Shown here in pieces: positions 31,183 to 39,317 of a DNA stretch of 64,000 bases. The DNA comes from VRUE01 sp963822295 (GTDB lineage: Bacteria; Actinomycetota; Thermoleophilia; Solirubrobacterales; 70-9), in the NCBI GenBank assembly GCA_963822295.1, contig CAWGHD010000002.1:1-64000 (forward strand). The letters run 5' to 3'. Within the stretch, counting starts at the first letter, position 1; the number at the start of each line of letters is the position of its first letter. The notes below the pieces were generated by a model. It was given only the letters and a program-made list of their open reading frames with translations, ran no database searches and was not told where the DNA came from. Made by a program: the position numbers and the translations under genes.

Positions 31183-31647
31183 GCCGGGGTCGGCTATGTC
31201 ACCGCGGAGGCGCTGGCCGACCATTTCGGCTCGATCGAGGCGCTGCAGGGCGCCGACCCCGGGCAGATCGAGGAGGTCGAGGGGGTGGGGCCGATCATGG
31301 CCGTGCAGATCGCCGAGTCGCTCGCCGACGAGCGCACCCGGGCGCTGATCGCCAAGCTCGGCGAGAAGGGGCTGCGGCTCGAGCAGGACCCCTCCGAACG
31401 CCGCGCCGAGGGCGGGCCGCTGGAGGGCATGACGGTGGTCCTCACCGGCACGCTGCCCGAGCTGACCCGCGAGGAGGCCGGGGCGTTGATCAAGAAGGCG
31501 GGGGGCAAGGTCGTCAACTCCGTCTCGAAGAAGACCGACTACGTCGTCGCCGGCGACAACCCCGGCTCGAAGCTCGCCAAGGCCGAGAAACTCGGCACCG
31601 AGGTGCTCGACGAGGCCGGCCTGCTGAAGCTCCTCGGGGACGCCTAG
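31183..31647 (+). CDS. ligA: NAD-dependent DNA ligase LigA, C-terminal fragment
   Basis: About 154 residues from inside the helix-hairpin-helix domain (VGYVTAEALADHFGSIEAL, VEGVGPIMAVQIAESLAD) to the C-terminal BRCT domain (LEGMTVVLTGTLPELTREEA, KTDYVVAGDNPGSKLAKAEK). The adenylation and OB domains, over 500 residues, are missing because the sequence changes origin at about 31,180. There is no start codon of its own. The enzyme seals nicks in replication using NAD. The stop overlaps the convergent dacB stop by four bases. Confidence 0.9.
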   Translation, partial: AGVGYVTAEALADHFGSIEALQGADPGQIEEVEGVGPIMAVQIAESLADERTRALIAKLGEKGLRLEQDPSERRAEGGPLEGMTVVLTGTLPELTREEAGALIKKAGGKVVNSVSKKTDYVVAGDNPGSKLAKAEKLGTEVLDEAGLLKLLGDA

Positions 31648-32900
31648 CGCCTGGCGATCGCGGCGGCGATCTGATCCTGCTGGTAGTGGGCGTAGCTGAG
31701 GTTTCCCACGCTCGCCATCAGGATCGAGAAGATCATCTCGCGGCCGCTCGCGTTGAAGCAGTAGCCGGAGAGGTTGCTGACGCCGGTCAGGGTCCCGGTC
31801 TTGACCCGGCAGCGGCCCGCGGCGGCGGTGCCGTCCATGCGCGAGGCGACGGTGCCCTCGCGGCCGCTCAGCGCCAGGTCGGCGACGAACTCGTCGTCGA
31901 CCCAGGAGTCCCGCATCCCCTGCAGCAGCCGCACCACCTGCAGCGGCGAGGCGCGGTTGCCGCGAGTCAGCCCCGATCCGTCCATCGCCCGCACGCCGCT
32001 GCCCTTGCCGCGGGCGAACGCCTCGACGACGGCGGCGCCGCCGGCGGTCGTCCCGGCCTGGCCGAACTCGGCGCCGAGCAGCTTCAGCAGCATCTCGGCG
32101 AAGAAGTTGTTCGAGTAGACGGCGGTCACGTTCACGAGCGAGTCGATGCGCGGCGAGCGGACCACCGCGATCGTCTGCGAGTCGTCCTCGTCGGCGTTGC
32201 CGATCGCGACCCCGCGCCGGATCGAGATCCCGGCCGAGCGCAGCGAGCCGAGCAGCTTCTGGGCCGCGTTCCGGGCGGGGTCGGAGGCGAAGCTGCCGCC
32301 GTCCGCGGTGGCGTAGCCGGCATTGAGGGCGAGGCCGGAGAGCGGCCCGATCCAGGGGCTGGTGGCGTAGCCGGAGTCGGCGACCCCGCGCAGCCGGTCG
32401 AAGACGTCGTCGTCGGCGTAGAGACGGCCGGTGACGGCCTTCAGCCCGGCGGCCTTCGCCTGCGCCTTGAGCCCGTAGAGGTTTGTCCCGAGCCCGCCGA
32501 AGAAGCGCTCGTAGAAGGCCGGGGTGCCGAGCGCCGGGTCGCCGCCGCCCTGCAGGTAGAGATTGCCGTGGACGACGCCCTGGCGGTCGATCTCGCCGTC
32601 GGCGAGCAGCTTGGTCGCGATCGTCGCGTCGGGCCCGAAGTGGGAGAGGACGGCGGCGGTGGTGTAGAGCTTCATGTTCGAGGCGAGCGGCAGGCTGCGC
32701 CGCGCCGCCCGGGCGCAGATCGGCCTGCCGGTCTCGGCATCGACGACGAAGAGGCCGCTGGCGCCGCCGCCCCCCTGGAGCAGCCGGCTGCGCAGCTCCT
32801 TGCAGAACGCCCCGCCGGTCGCCGCATTTACCTGGGCGGTAACGGGTAGGGCCGCAAGGAGCAGGAAAAGAGTGACGAGTGCCAGGGGGATCCGTCGCAT
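31644..32900 (-). CDS. dacB: D-alanyl-D-alanine carboxypeptidase/endopeptidase (PBP4, peptidase S13)
   Basis: ATG 32900; 418 residues. A signal peptide (LALVTLFLLLAALPVTAQV) is followed by the three penicillin-binding motifs: SNMK in LPLASNMKLYTTAAVL (nucleophile Ser), YSNN (SxN) and VKTGTLTGVSNLSGY (KTG). The extra domain between the first two motifs (GDPALGTPAFYERFFGG) is typical of PBP4. It trims cell-wall peptides outside the membrane. A much longer reading frame extends upstream to 34,028, but that part is antisense to the patatin gene and is not coding. Confidence 0.9.
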   Translation of the reverse strand: MRRIPLALVTLFLLLAALPVTAQVNAATGGAFCKELRSRLLQGGGGASGLFVVDAETGRPICARAARRSLPLASNMKLYTTAAVLSHFGPDATIATKLLADGEIDRQGVVHGNLYLQGGGDPALGTPAFYERFFGGLGTNLYGLKAQAKAAGLKAVTGRLYADDDVFDRLRGVADSGYATSPWIGPLSGLALNAGYATADGGSFASDPARNAAQKLLGSLRSAGISIRRGVAIGNADEDDSQTIAVVRSPRIDSLVNVTAVYSNNFFAEMLLKLLGAEFGQAGTTAGGAAVVEAFARGKGSGVRAMDGSGLTRGNRASPLQVVRLLQGMRDSWVDDEFVADLALSGREGTVASRMDGTAAAGRCRVKTGTLTGVSNLSGYCFNASGREMIFSILMASVGNLSYAHYQQDQIAAAIARR

Positions 32901-32907
32901 CTCCTGG

Positions 32908-32913
32908 GATAAT
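32908..32913 (+). promoter_or_regulatory. Putative -10 box for the patatin gene
   Basis: GATAAT lies 8 bases before ATG 32922 and 2 bases before ATG 32916. A start of transcription 6-8 bases downstream would fall on or next to ATG 32922, giving a leaderless mRNA. The dacB start is only 21 bases away on the other strand, so the whole divergent promoter must be compact. Confidence 0.4.
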
Positions 32914-32915
32914 CC

Positions 32916-34169
32916 ATGTTTATGGGCAAAGTTGTGGACATCGACTCTCAACCACGCCGGCGACGGCCCCGTAAGAAGCCGTCCAAAACGGCCCTGGTGC
33001 TCGGCGGGGGCGGCTTCACGGGCGGCGTCTACGAGATCGGCGCGCTGAGGGCCCTCGACCTGCTGGCGGTCAACAGCACGGTCAACAACTTCGACATCTA
33101 CGTCGGAACCAGCGCCGGCTCCTTCGTCGCCGGCATGCTCGCCAACGAAATCACCCCCGACGAGATGATGCAGGTGCTGAACAAGCGGGTGCCGTCGGAG
33201 CTGGAGGATCTCGACCTCGGCAAGGTGCTGCGCCCCAACTACCTCGGCTTCGTGGAGAAGGCGGCGGCGCTGCCGCTGCGCTCGGTGGAGCTGCTGCGCT
33301 CGCTGCTCAAGGTCCGCGAGGTCTCGGCGATCGACCTCGGCGTCGCCCTCGCCGAGAACCTGCCATCGGGCCTCTACTCCGGCACCGGCGTCAACGACTA
33401 CGTCGAGGAGGTGCTGACCGACGCCGGCCGCAGCAACGACTTCCGCCTCGTCGACCCCGAGCTCTACATCACGGCCACCGACCTCGACACCACCGAGCGG
33501 ATCGTCTTCGGGGAGGAGGACTGGGCGGACGTGCCGATCTCGAAGGCGATCCAGTGCTCGACGGCGCTGCCGATCGTCTACAAGCCGGTCGACCTGAAAG
33601 GCCGACAGATGGTCGACGGCGGCATCCGCTCGACCACCAACGTCGACATCGCGGTCGAGCGCGGGGCGAAATTCATCGTCGTCGTCAACCCGATCGTCCC
33701 CTACGTCAACGACTTCGAGAAGACGATCCCGACGATGCTCGGCACCCGGGTCCGCCGGGTCTCCGACATGGGGATGCCGGCGATCGCCAACCAGACCTTC
33801 CGGATCATCTCCCACGCCCGCCTGCACCAGGCGGTCGAGCACTGGCGCGAGAAATACCCCGGGGTCGACATCATCCTGATCGAGCCCGAGCCCAACGACG
33901 AGCTGATGTTCGGCACGCCGATCATGGACTACTCGCGCCGCCTGAAGATCGCCCGCCACGGCTTCGAATCCGTCACCGCGATGCTGGCCCGCGACTACGA
34001 GAACTTCGAGGAGATCTCCAAAAAGCACGGCCTCGAGATCTCCGGCCGCCGCGTCAAACGCGTCGTCGAACGCGCCTCCGAAGAAGAGCCGGAGCAGACC
34101 TCAGCCTGGAAACGCGTCCTCGAGCAGACGACCTCGGTCCTGCTGCGACAGTCGGGCGAGGCGTCGTAG
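32916..34169 (+). CDS. Patatin-like phospholipase
   Basis: The longest start is ATG 32916; ATG 32922 (MGKVVDIDSQ) is as likely. A basic N-terminus precedes the oxyanion motif TALVLGGGGFTGGVYEIGAL, the nucleophile elbow YVGTSAGSFVAGML (G-x-S-x-G) and the catalytic Asp in QMVDGGIRSTTNVDIAV (DGG). About 417 residues, in the normal range. The C-terminal 130 residues are helical and charged. It cleaves acyl chains from lipids. The divergent neighbour is a cell-wall enzyme, and the convergent one activates long-chain fatty acids, which would be products of this lipase. Confidence 0.85.
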   Translation: MFMGKVVDIDSQPRRRRPRKKPSKTALVLGGGGFTGGVYEIGALRALDLLAVNSTVNNFDIYVGTSAGSFVAGMLANEITPDEMMQVLNKRVPSELEDLDLGKVLRPNYLGFVEKAAALPLRSVELLRSLLKVREVSAIDLGVALAENLPSGLYSGTGVNDYVEEVLTDAGRSNDFRLVDPELYITATDLDTTERIVFGEEDWADVPISKAIQCSTALPIVYKPVDLKGRQMVDGGIRSTTNVDIAVERGAKFIVVVNPIVPYVNDFEKTIPTMLGTRVRRVSDMGMPAIANQTFRIISHARLHQAVEHWREKYPGVDIILIEPEPNDELMFGTPIMDYSRRLKIARHGFESVTAMLARDYENFEEISKKHGLEISGRRVKRVVERASEEEPEQTSAWKRVLEQTTSVLLRQSGEAS

Positions 34170-34186
34170 CTCGAAGCGTTTGTGGG

Positions 34187-34332
34187 GGAGGATGTCGGTC
34201 ACCTTCCCGGGAATTGAGTCGCACGCCCTGCGGGCTTAGCTCCGATGTTTGAGCGCGGCTGACGCCGCGCGATCCTCAGATTGCATATCGCGCGCTTTGC
34301 GCACATTCCCGGGAAGGCGACCGACATCCTCC
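34187..34332. repeat. Large structured inverted repeat: 28-bp stem closing three inner hairpins
   Basis: Arms 34,187-34,214 and 34,305-34,332 pair at 27 of 28 positions (GGAGGATGTCGG... against ...CCGACATCCTCC). The 90-base loop contains three hairpins: GCCC-TGC-GGGC (34,225-34,235), GCGCGGC-TGAC-GCCGCGC (34,253-34,270) and GCGC-TTT-GCGC (34,292-34,302). The element starts 18 bases after the patatin stop, so it may serve as a terminator. The elaborate fold also suggests a structured RNA or a small mobile palindrome. No T-tract follows. Confidence 0.7.
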
Positions 34333-34453
34333 TCGTCAGCGCCTCGGCCAGGACGGCTCATCCGAGTGGCACCGAGCGGCACCTCGGCCGCCAAGGTTCA
34401 GAATCTATGAGCCGGTCGAGGAGCTCGACGCGGGCTGTCAGAGCGGCTGGGGA

Positions 34454-34532
34454 GAGGGGTCGGGGGTCCGTCCGGCCGAACTTGTGAGTGAGCGAAGCGA
34501 GCGGGTTCGGCAGGATGGACCCCCGACCCCTC
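34454..34532. terminator. Long inverted repeat at the 3' end of the acyl-CoA synthetase gene
   Basis: Arms 34,454-34,481 and 34,505-34,532 pair at 26 of 28 positions (GAGGGGTCGGGGGTCC... against ...GGACCCCCGACCCCTC). The loop is 23 bases with an inner GAGCGAAGCGAGC palindrome. It lies 13 bases beyond the stop of the minus-strand acyl-CoA synthetase gene, the place of an intrinsic terminator, though no T-run is present. Its arm length equals that of the element at 34,187 but the sequence differs. Confidence 0.6.
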
Positions 34533-34544
34533 CCTCACCCACCC

Positions 34545-36327
34545 TCAGCCCGCGTAGAGCTGCTCGATCTCCGGCTCGCGCTTGGCGGTCACGACCGCCC
34601 GCTTGACCTTCATCGTCGGCGTCAGCTCGCCGTTCTCCTGGGAGAGGTCTTCGGGGAGGATCGCGATCTTCTTGACCTGCTCGACGCGGGCGAATTTCTC
34701 GTTGATCTGGTCGACGTGGCCCTCGATCGCCTTCTTCACGTCGGGGTTCTTCGCCAGCTCGGCCGGGTCCTCGGGGAGGCCGTTCTCCTTGGCGTAGGCG
34801 ACGATCTCTTCCGGGTCGAGCGTTACCAGCGCCACCAGGTAGGGCCGGCGGTCGCCGACGACAACGCACTGGGAGACGAGCGGGTGCTGCTTGATCTCGT
34901 TCTCGAGGTTGGCGGGGGTGATGTTCTTGCCGCCCGCGGTGATGATGATGTCCTTTTTGCGGCCGGTGATCTTGATGAAGCCGTCGCTGTCGATCTCGCC
35001 GATGTCGCCGGTGTGGAGCCAGCCGTCGACGATCGTCTCGGCGGTCGCCTCCGGGTTCTTGTAGTAGCCCTGGAAGACGTTGGGCCCCTTGACCAGGATC
35101 TCGCCGTCGTCGGCGATCTTCACCTCGCAGCCGGGGAAGGGTTTGCCGATCGTGCCGATCTTGAAGTCCTCCTCGGTGGAGATCGTCGCCGCAGTCGAGG
35201 TCTCGGTCATCCCCCAGCCCTCGAGCACGAGCACGCCGGCGGCGTCGAAGAAGCGCAGGATGTCCGGGTTGATCGGGGCGGCGCCGGATACGGCGAGGCG
35301 CAGGTTCCCGCCGAACAGGCCGCGGATTTTGGAGAGCACTTTCTTGTCCGCGAACTCGTATTTCTTGCGCAGCAGGAAGCCCGGCCTCTTTCCCGCCCGC
35401 TCCATCTCGCGGACCTTCATCCCGGTCTTGATCGCCCAGTCGAAGATCGTCTTTTTCGAGACCGCCCTCTTTCTCCATCGCGCTGGTCGCGGTCGTGTAG
35501 ATCTTCTCGAAGATCCGCGGCACGGAGGGGAAGTAGGTCGGTTTCAGTTCGGCCATGTTGGGCATGATCTTCAGCGGGTCGCGCTCCCAGTAGGCGAGCG
35601 TGGCGCCCAGGTCGAAGCTGCCGAGCTGGATCAGCAGCGCGAAGGAGTGGGCGAGGGGGAGGTAGAGGTAGGTGAGGTCTTCTTCCTCGATCACGCTGTT
35701 CTCGTTGACCATGTCGAGCATCGCGCGGTAGTTGCCGTGCGAGATGACGCAGCCCTTCGGCGGGCCGGTCGTCCCCGACGTGTAGATGAAGGTGCAGATG
35801 TCGTCGGGCGTCACCGACTGCCAGCGCGCCTCCCACTCGGAGGCGTCTCGGCCGGCGCCGCGGGCGGCGAGGTCGTCGAAGGAGATCGCGTCCTCGCTGG
35901 AGCCGGTCATCCGGATCACGTGCTCGAGCAGCGGCAGCTTGTCGCGGACCTTGCGGATCTTCTCGAGCTGCTCGTCGTCCTCGACGATCACGACCTTCGC
36001 GTCGGAGTTCTCGAGCACGTACTGGCACTCCTCCGGGGAGTTGGTCTGGTAGATCGGGACGACGGTCGCGCCCGCCGCGAGGGCGGCGAAATCGGCGTAG
36101 GTCCACTCGACCCGGGTGTTGCCGAGAATCGAGACTTTGTCGCCCTTGGCGACCCCGAGGTCGATCAGGCCGAGCGAGAGGGCGCGGACCGTCTCACCAA
36201 CCTCGGCGAAGCTGCGGCTCTGCCAGGAGTCGCCGTCCTTGAAGCGAACCGCGGGCTGCTCGCCGTACATCTGCGCCGAGATCGGCAGCAGGTCGGCGAG
36301 CGTCTTCGATTTGGTTCCCCGCCCCAT
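34545..36327 (-). CDS. Long-chain acyl-CoA synthetase (AMP-binding), one frameshift
   Basis: ATG 36327. The ATP/AMP motif is ICTFIYTSGTTGPPKGCVIS, followed by YLYLPLAHSFALLIQLGSFD. A shift in a T5 run at 35,452-35,456 breaks the frame after SAMEKEGG. Restoring one base gives KKTIFDWAIKTG and the rest of the enzyme: LVLEGWGMTETSTAATIST, DGWLHTGDIGEIDSDGFIKI and TGRKKDIIITAGGKNITPAN. Total about 594 residues, as in FadD15-type synthetases. It joins fatty acids to CoA. As the only such break in this half, and lying in a homopolymer, it is probably a read error. The small HTH-like gene upstream is co-oriented, 33 bases away. Confidence 0.9.
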
Positions 36328-36360
36328 GCGCGGGGGAAGTCTAGTAGCTGGGAGCTGCTT

Positions 36361-36546
36361 TCAGGCGGCCGAGGCGCGCTGCTGGTCGCTCTGGGGCGGC
36401 GACTGGCGGAGCGAGGAGCGGAAGAGCGTTTTGTCTATTCGCCCGTGGAAGATGGGGACGCCCATCTGAACGCATTTGCCAATCACCTCCTGCCGTTTCA
36501 TGTGCAGCTCCTCGGCAAGCTCGGAAGGGGTCAGGTGATTGGCCAC
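36361..36546 (-). CDS. Small helix-turn-helix / IF2-N-like protein (61 aa)
   Basis: ATG 36546. The core LTPSELAEELHMKRQEVIGK followed by CVQMGVPIFHGRIDK resembles the small N-terminal domain of translation factor IF-2 and excisionase-type winged helices (LAxEL...xxEVIxKxxxxGVPI). A Gln/Ser-rich tail follows. It could bind nucleic acid. It lies just upstream of the acyl-CoA synthetase gene in the same direction, so it may regulate it or be co-transcribed. No precise family is assigned. Confidence 0.55.
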   Translation of the reverse strand: MANHLTPSELAEELHMKRQEVIGKCVQMGVPIFHGRIDKTLFRSSLRQSPPQSDQQRASAA

Positions 36547-36631
36547 GTCGGTGGGACCTCCCTTAGTCGAAAATGGGTAGTCGCATATTTACCGGCCCGG
36601 CCGGATGTGTCAACTGGAAATAATGCTTCCG

Positions 36632-37363
36632 ATGAGCTCTGAGGCAGCAGCAACCCCCCTTCCACGCAAGGGCCGGATCCGGGTGATCCTGATCCTGGCC
36701 GTGGTCGCCGGGATCGTCGGCTATGTGATCGTCGACATCGCGACCAAACCGCCGGGCCGCGACGTCGTCCGGGTCGAGGGGATCGGGCCGGCCCAGCAGA
36801 TCTTCGGCGGCGTCCCCCAGGAAGGAGACCGGGTCGGCTCCGACAACGCCCCGGTCTCGATCCAGCTCTTCTCGGACCTGCAGTGTGGGGACTGCCGCGA
36901 CGATTTCCTCGCGATCGTGCCGACCCTGGTCAGCGATTACGCCAGGCCCGGCGACGTGAAGATCCTGCTGCGCCATTACTCGGCGGCGAGGAACTCGCTG
37001 GAGCTCGGCTTCTTCGGGGCCGAAGCGGCGGCCCGCCAGGGCTACGGCTGGAACTACACCTACCTCTTCTTCGTCAACCAGGACGAAGCGGAGCGCTTCG
37101 GCGTCGGCGACGAGTTCATGAGCTCGATCGCCGGGGCGATCCTGCACCTCGACGCGCCCGAATGGGAAGAGGACCTCGAGCGCGAAGGGGGGACCGACGG
37201 CCCGATGGCCGCGAGGCTCGAGGGCCAGGAAGAGCTCGGCGACGAGCTCGGCATCCGCGCCGGCACGGCGGCGGTGGTCAGCGGCCCGGAGGGCACGCGC
37301 ATCCTTCAGGACGGCCCCTCGCTCGCCCAGGTCGAAAGGGCGATCGAGGGGGTTGGCGGTTGA
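36632..37363 (+). CDS. Membrane-anchored DsbA-family thioredoxin-like protein
   Basis: ATG 36632 is preferred; ATGs at 36605 and 36623 are in frame. A basic N-terminus is followed by one membrane helix (VILILAVVAGIVGYVIVDIA). The outer domain begins with NAPVSIQLFSDLQCGDCRDD, whose CGDC pair is the redox site of the DsbA/thioredoxin_4 group, followed by LRHYSAARNSLELGFFGAEA. The usual C-terminal cis-Pro region is seen as GIRAGTAAVVSGPEG, where the Pro is replaced by Ala. About 244 residues. Role: disulfide handling outside the membrane. It is divergent from the small HTH gene. Confidence 0.75.
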   Translation: MSSEAAATPLPRKGRIRVILILAVVAGIVGYVIVDIATKPPGRDVVRVEGIGPAQQIFGGVPQEGDRVGSDNAPVSIQLFSDLQCGDCRDDFLAIVPTLVSDYARPGDVKILLRHYSAARNSLELGFFGAEAAARQGYGWNYTYLFFVNQDEAERFGVGDEFMSSIAGAILHLDAPEWEEDLEREGGTDGPMAARLEGQEELGDELGIRAGTAAVVSGPEGTRILQDGPSLAQVERAIEGVGG

Positions 37364-37398
37364 CCCTCCCCTAGAATCCAGGGGGGGTTGAGCTCATA

Positions 37399-37472
37399 TC
37401 GGGGCGCCCGGATTTGAACCGGGGACCTCACCGACCCGAACGGTGCGCGCTACCAGGCTGCGCCACGCCCCG
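37399..37472 (-). tRNA. tRNA-Pro (anticodon CGG)
   Basis: Read on the minus strand, a 7-bp acceptor stem CGGGGCG/CGCCCCG, the D-arm GGCGCAGCCTGGTAGCGC, the anticodon stem-loop CACCG-TTCGGGT-CGGTG (anticodon CGG at loop positions 34-36) and the T-arm GGTTCAAATCC fold into a full cloverleaf. The discriminator base is A; CCA is not encoded. The first base C pairs with G, as usual for tRNA-Pro. Confidence 0.95.
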
Positions 37473-37501
37473 AAGGCGGCGATTATCTCAGAGACCACCG
37501 C

Positions 37502-38602
37502 GTGACCACGATGAACCGCAAGCTCGCATACCTCACAGCCCTCCTCGCGCTGCTCCTCGCCGCCCCCGCGGCGAGCGCCCGCACCGCCCCGTCGTCCTTC
37601 ACGGGGATGGTCCCGCAGGGGCCTCACACCGCCGGCGACTTCGACCTGATGGAGAGCAGCGGCGTGGGCAGCGTCAGGCTGCCGATGTACTGGATGGAGA
37701 TCCAGCCCGAAAGCACCTTCGTCTCGGAGCCGGACTTCGACGCCTTCGACCGCCAGGTGCGGCTCGGGGCCGAACACGGCATCCGGATCCTCCCCTTTCT
37801 CTGGGGGACCCCCGAATGGGTGGCGTCGAAGCAGGTGGCGCTGCCGGTGGCCAACCCCTGGCAGCGCTGGGGCTGGAACGCGTTCCTGCGCGACGCGGTC
37901 GGCCGGTACGGGCCCGACGGCGACTTCTGGCGCGAGCACACCGACCTCGACTACCTGCCGATCCGCAAGTGGGAGATCTGGAACGAGCAGAACATCGTCA
38001 CCTTCTCCGGCTCCACCGACCCGGCTCCCTACGCGGCGCTGCTGCGCGCGTCCGGTCGCGTCCTGCACGGCGCCGACCCGGGGGCGGAGGTGATCGTCGG
38101 CGGCCTCTTCGGGCGCCCGCTCCAGATCCCGCCGAACACCGCCTCCGGCGACTTCCTCGCCCGTCTCTACCAGGCCCCCGACGTGAAGCGCCATTTCGAC
38201 GGGGTGGCCCTGCACCCCTACGTCTCCGACGCGGGCGCGATGCGCGCCCAGATCCGCAACCTGCGCCGCATCATGCGCGCCCACGACGACGCCGCGACGC
38301 CGCTCTACGTGACCGAGGTGGGCTGGGGCTCCGACAGCGGCGAGTCGCGCTGGGAGCGCGGGCCGGGCGGCCAGGCGCGCGAGCTGAACCAGGCGATGTC
38401 GATGCTGATCGCCAATCGCACGGAGTGGCGGATCGGCGGGGTCTGGTGGTTCTCGTGGGTGGACCTCTACGACTCGTGCCAGTTCTGCGACTCGGCGGGG
38501 CTGCTGACGATCGACCGCGAGGCGAAGCCGGCCTGGTACCTGTTCAACCGCTGGACCGGGGGCGACCCCGGCACCGTTCCGCGCGCCTCGCTCGGGGATT
38601 GA
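37502..38602 (+). CDS. Secreted clan-A glycoside hydrolase (GH39/GH5-like)
   Basis: GTG 37502 or ATG 37511. A signal peptide (LAYLTALLALLLAAPAASA) is followed by a TIM-barrel hydrolase. The acid/base Glu is in KWEIWNEQNIVTFSG (strand 4 'NE') and the nucleophile Glu in TPLYVTEVGWGSDSG (strand 7). GVALHPYVSDAG and GGVWWFSWVDLYDSC are conserved barrel segments. About 366 residues. PslG-type and related enzymes cut extracellular polysaccharide; the substrate here is not known. It is transcribed away from tRNA-Pro. Confidence 0.8.
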   Translation: MTTMNRKLAYLTALLALLLAAPAASARTAPSSFTGMVPQGPHTAGDFDLMESSGVGSVRLPMYWMEIQPESTFVSEPDFDAFDRQVRLGAEHGIRILPFLWGTPEWVASKQVALPVANPWQRWGWNAFLRDAVGRYGPDGDFWREHTDLDYLPIRKWEIWNEQNIVTFSGSTDPAPYAALLRASGRVLHGADPGAEVIVGGLFGRPLQIPPNTASGDFLARLYQAPDVKRHFDGVALHPYVSDAGAMRAQIRNLRRIMRAHDDAATPLYVTEVGWGSDSGESRWERGPGGQARELNQAMSMLIANRTEWRIGGVWWFSWVDLYDSCQFCDSAGLLTIDREAKPAWYLFNRWTGGDPGTVPRASLGD

Positions 38603-38656
38603 CCGTCCCGCGCCGCGGGTAGTCGCCCGGCACCCGACCCAACGGAGGAATTGCCG

Positions 38657-39196
38657 ATGACGACCGCCGCGCCCAGCAAGGGCATCTTCGACAGCGCCAA
38701 CCTCGAGGCCCGCGAACGGGTCGTCGAGCTGCTCACCAGGGCGTACTGGATGGAGATGGAGACGGTGATGAGCTACATCGCCGCCTCGGTCAACCTCGAC
38801 GGCATCCGCGCCCAGGAGATCAGGGAGTCGCTCGCCCAGGACGTCACCGAGGAGCTGAGCCACGCGCAGCGCTTCGCCGAGCGGATCAAGGAGCTCTACG
38901 GGGTGGTCCCGGGCTCCGAGGACTTCAGCGCCGAGCAGTCCTTCCTCCAGCCGCCCGACGAGCAGACCGACATCGTCCACGTGATCCGCGGCGTGATCAA
39001 AGCCGAGACCGGCGCGATCGAGCACTACACCCGGATCATCGAGGAGACCGATGGGGTGGACCCGGTCACCCAGGACATGGTGATCGAGGTCCTGCACGAC
39101 GAGCAGGGTCACCGCCGCCTCTTCGAGGGCTTCCTGCGCGAGTGCGAGGTCGATGGGGTCGGAGGCGGCCGGGACCTCTCCGGCGGCGAACGCTGA
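38657..39196 (+). CDS. Ferritin-like diiron protein (bacterioferritin/DUF2202-like)
   Basis: ATG 38657 follows GGAGGAATTGCCG; a TTG at 38651 is less likely. Four helices carry the diiron ligands: YWMEMETVMSYIAASVNLDG (E), VTEELSHAQRFAERIKELYG (E, H), IKAETGAIEHYTRIIEE (E, H) and VLHDEQGHRRLFEGFL (E, H). About 180 residues. It would store iron or act as a diiron oxidase. Two hairpins just after the stop form its terminator. Its place near the stress module and sodA fits oxidative stress defence. Confidence 0.8.
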   Translation: MTTAAPSKGIFDSANLEARERVVELLTRAYWMEMETVMSYIAASVNLDGIRAQEIRESLAQDVTEELSHAQRFAERIKELYGVVPGSEDFSAEQSFLQPPDEQTDIVHVIRGVIKAETGAIEHYTRIIEETDGVDPVTQDMVIEVLHDEQGHRRLFEGFLRECEVDGVGGGRDLSGGER

Positions 39197-39197
39197 C

Positions 39198-39247
39198 CCG
39201 GCCCGACGGGGGGCCGGCACGAGCCTGAATCGGCCCCGCGCGGGGCC
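39198..39247 (+). terminator. Tandem GC hairpins after the ferritin-like gene
   Basis: CCGGCCC-GACGGG-GGGCCGG (39,198-39,217) and the perfect 16-base palindrome GGCCCCGCGCGGGGCC (39,232-39,247) follow the stop within 55 bases. No T-run follows immediately. Confidence 0.45.
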
Positions 39248-39317
39248 TGGATGAGCGCTACTCTGTTTTTAGTAGAAACGTTTGATGTAGTAAAAAGGGC
39301 CTACGGAGGAGCCAGCG

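Noticed and set aside
32901..34028. A long minus-strand open frame extending the dacB gene upstream across the patatin gene
   Set aside because: It is antisense to a clear patatin gene, has the Asp/Gly/His-rich bias of mirror frames in GC-rich DNA, and dacB has its own signal peptide and ATG at 32,900.
34187..34532. CRISPR array
   Set aside because: The repeats are inverted pairs of differing sequence, not regularly spaced direct repeats, and no cas genes are present.
37364..37387. Intrinsic terminator CCCTCCCC...GGGGGGG after the DsbA-like gene
   Set aside because: The arms pair poorly and there is no T-run; too weak to list as a feature.
39260..39300. AT-rich stretch before the SpoIIE gene as a SigF promoter
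   Set aside because: GTTT occurs, but no GGGTA lies at the required 15-17 base distance.
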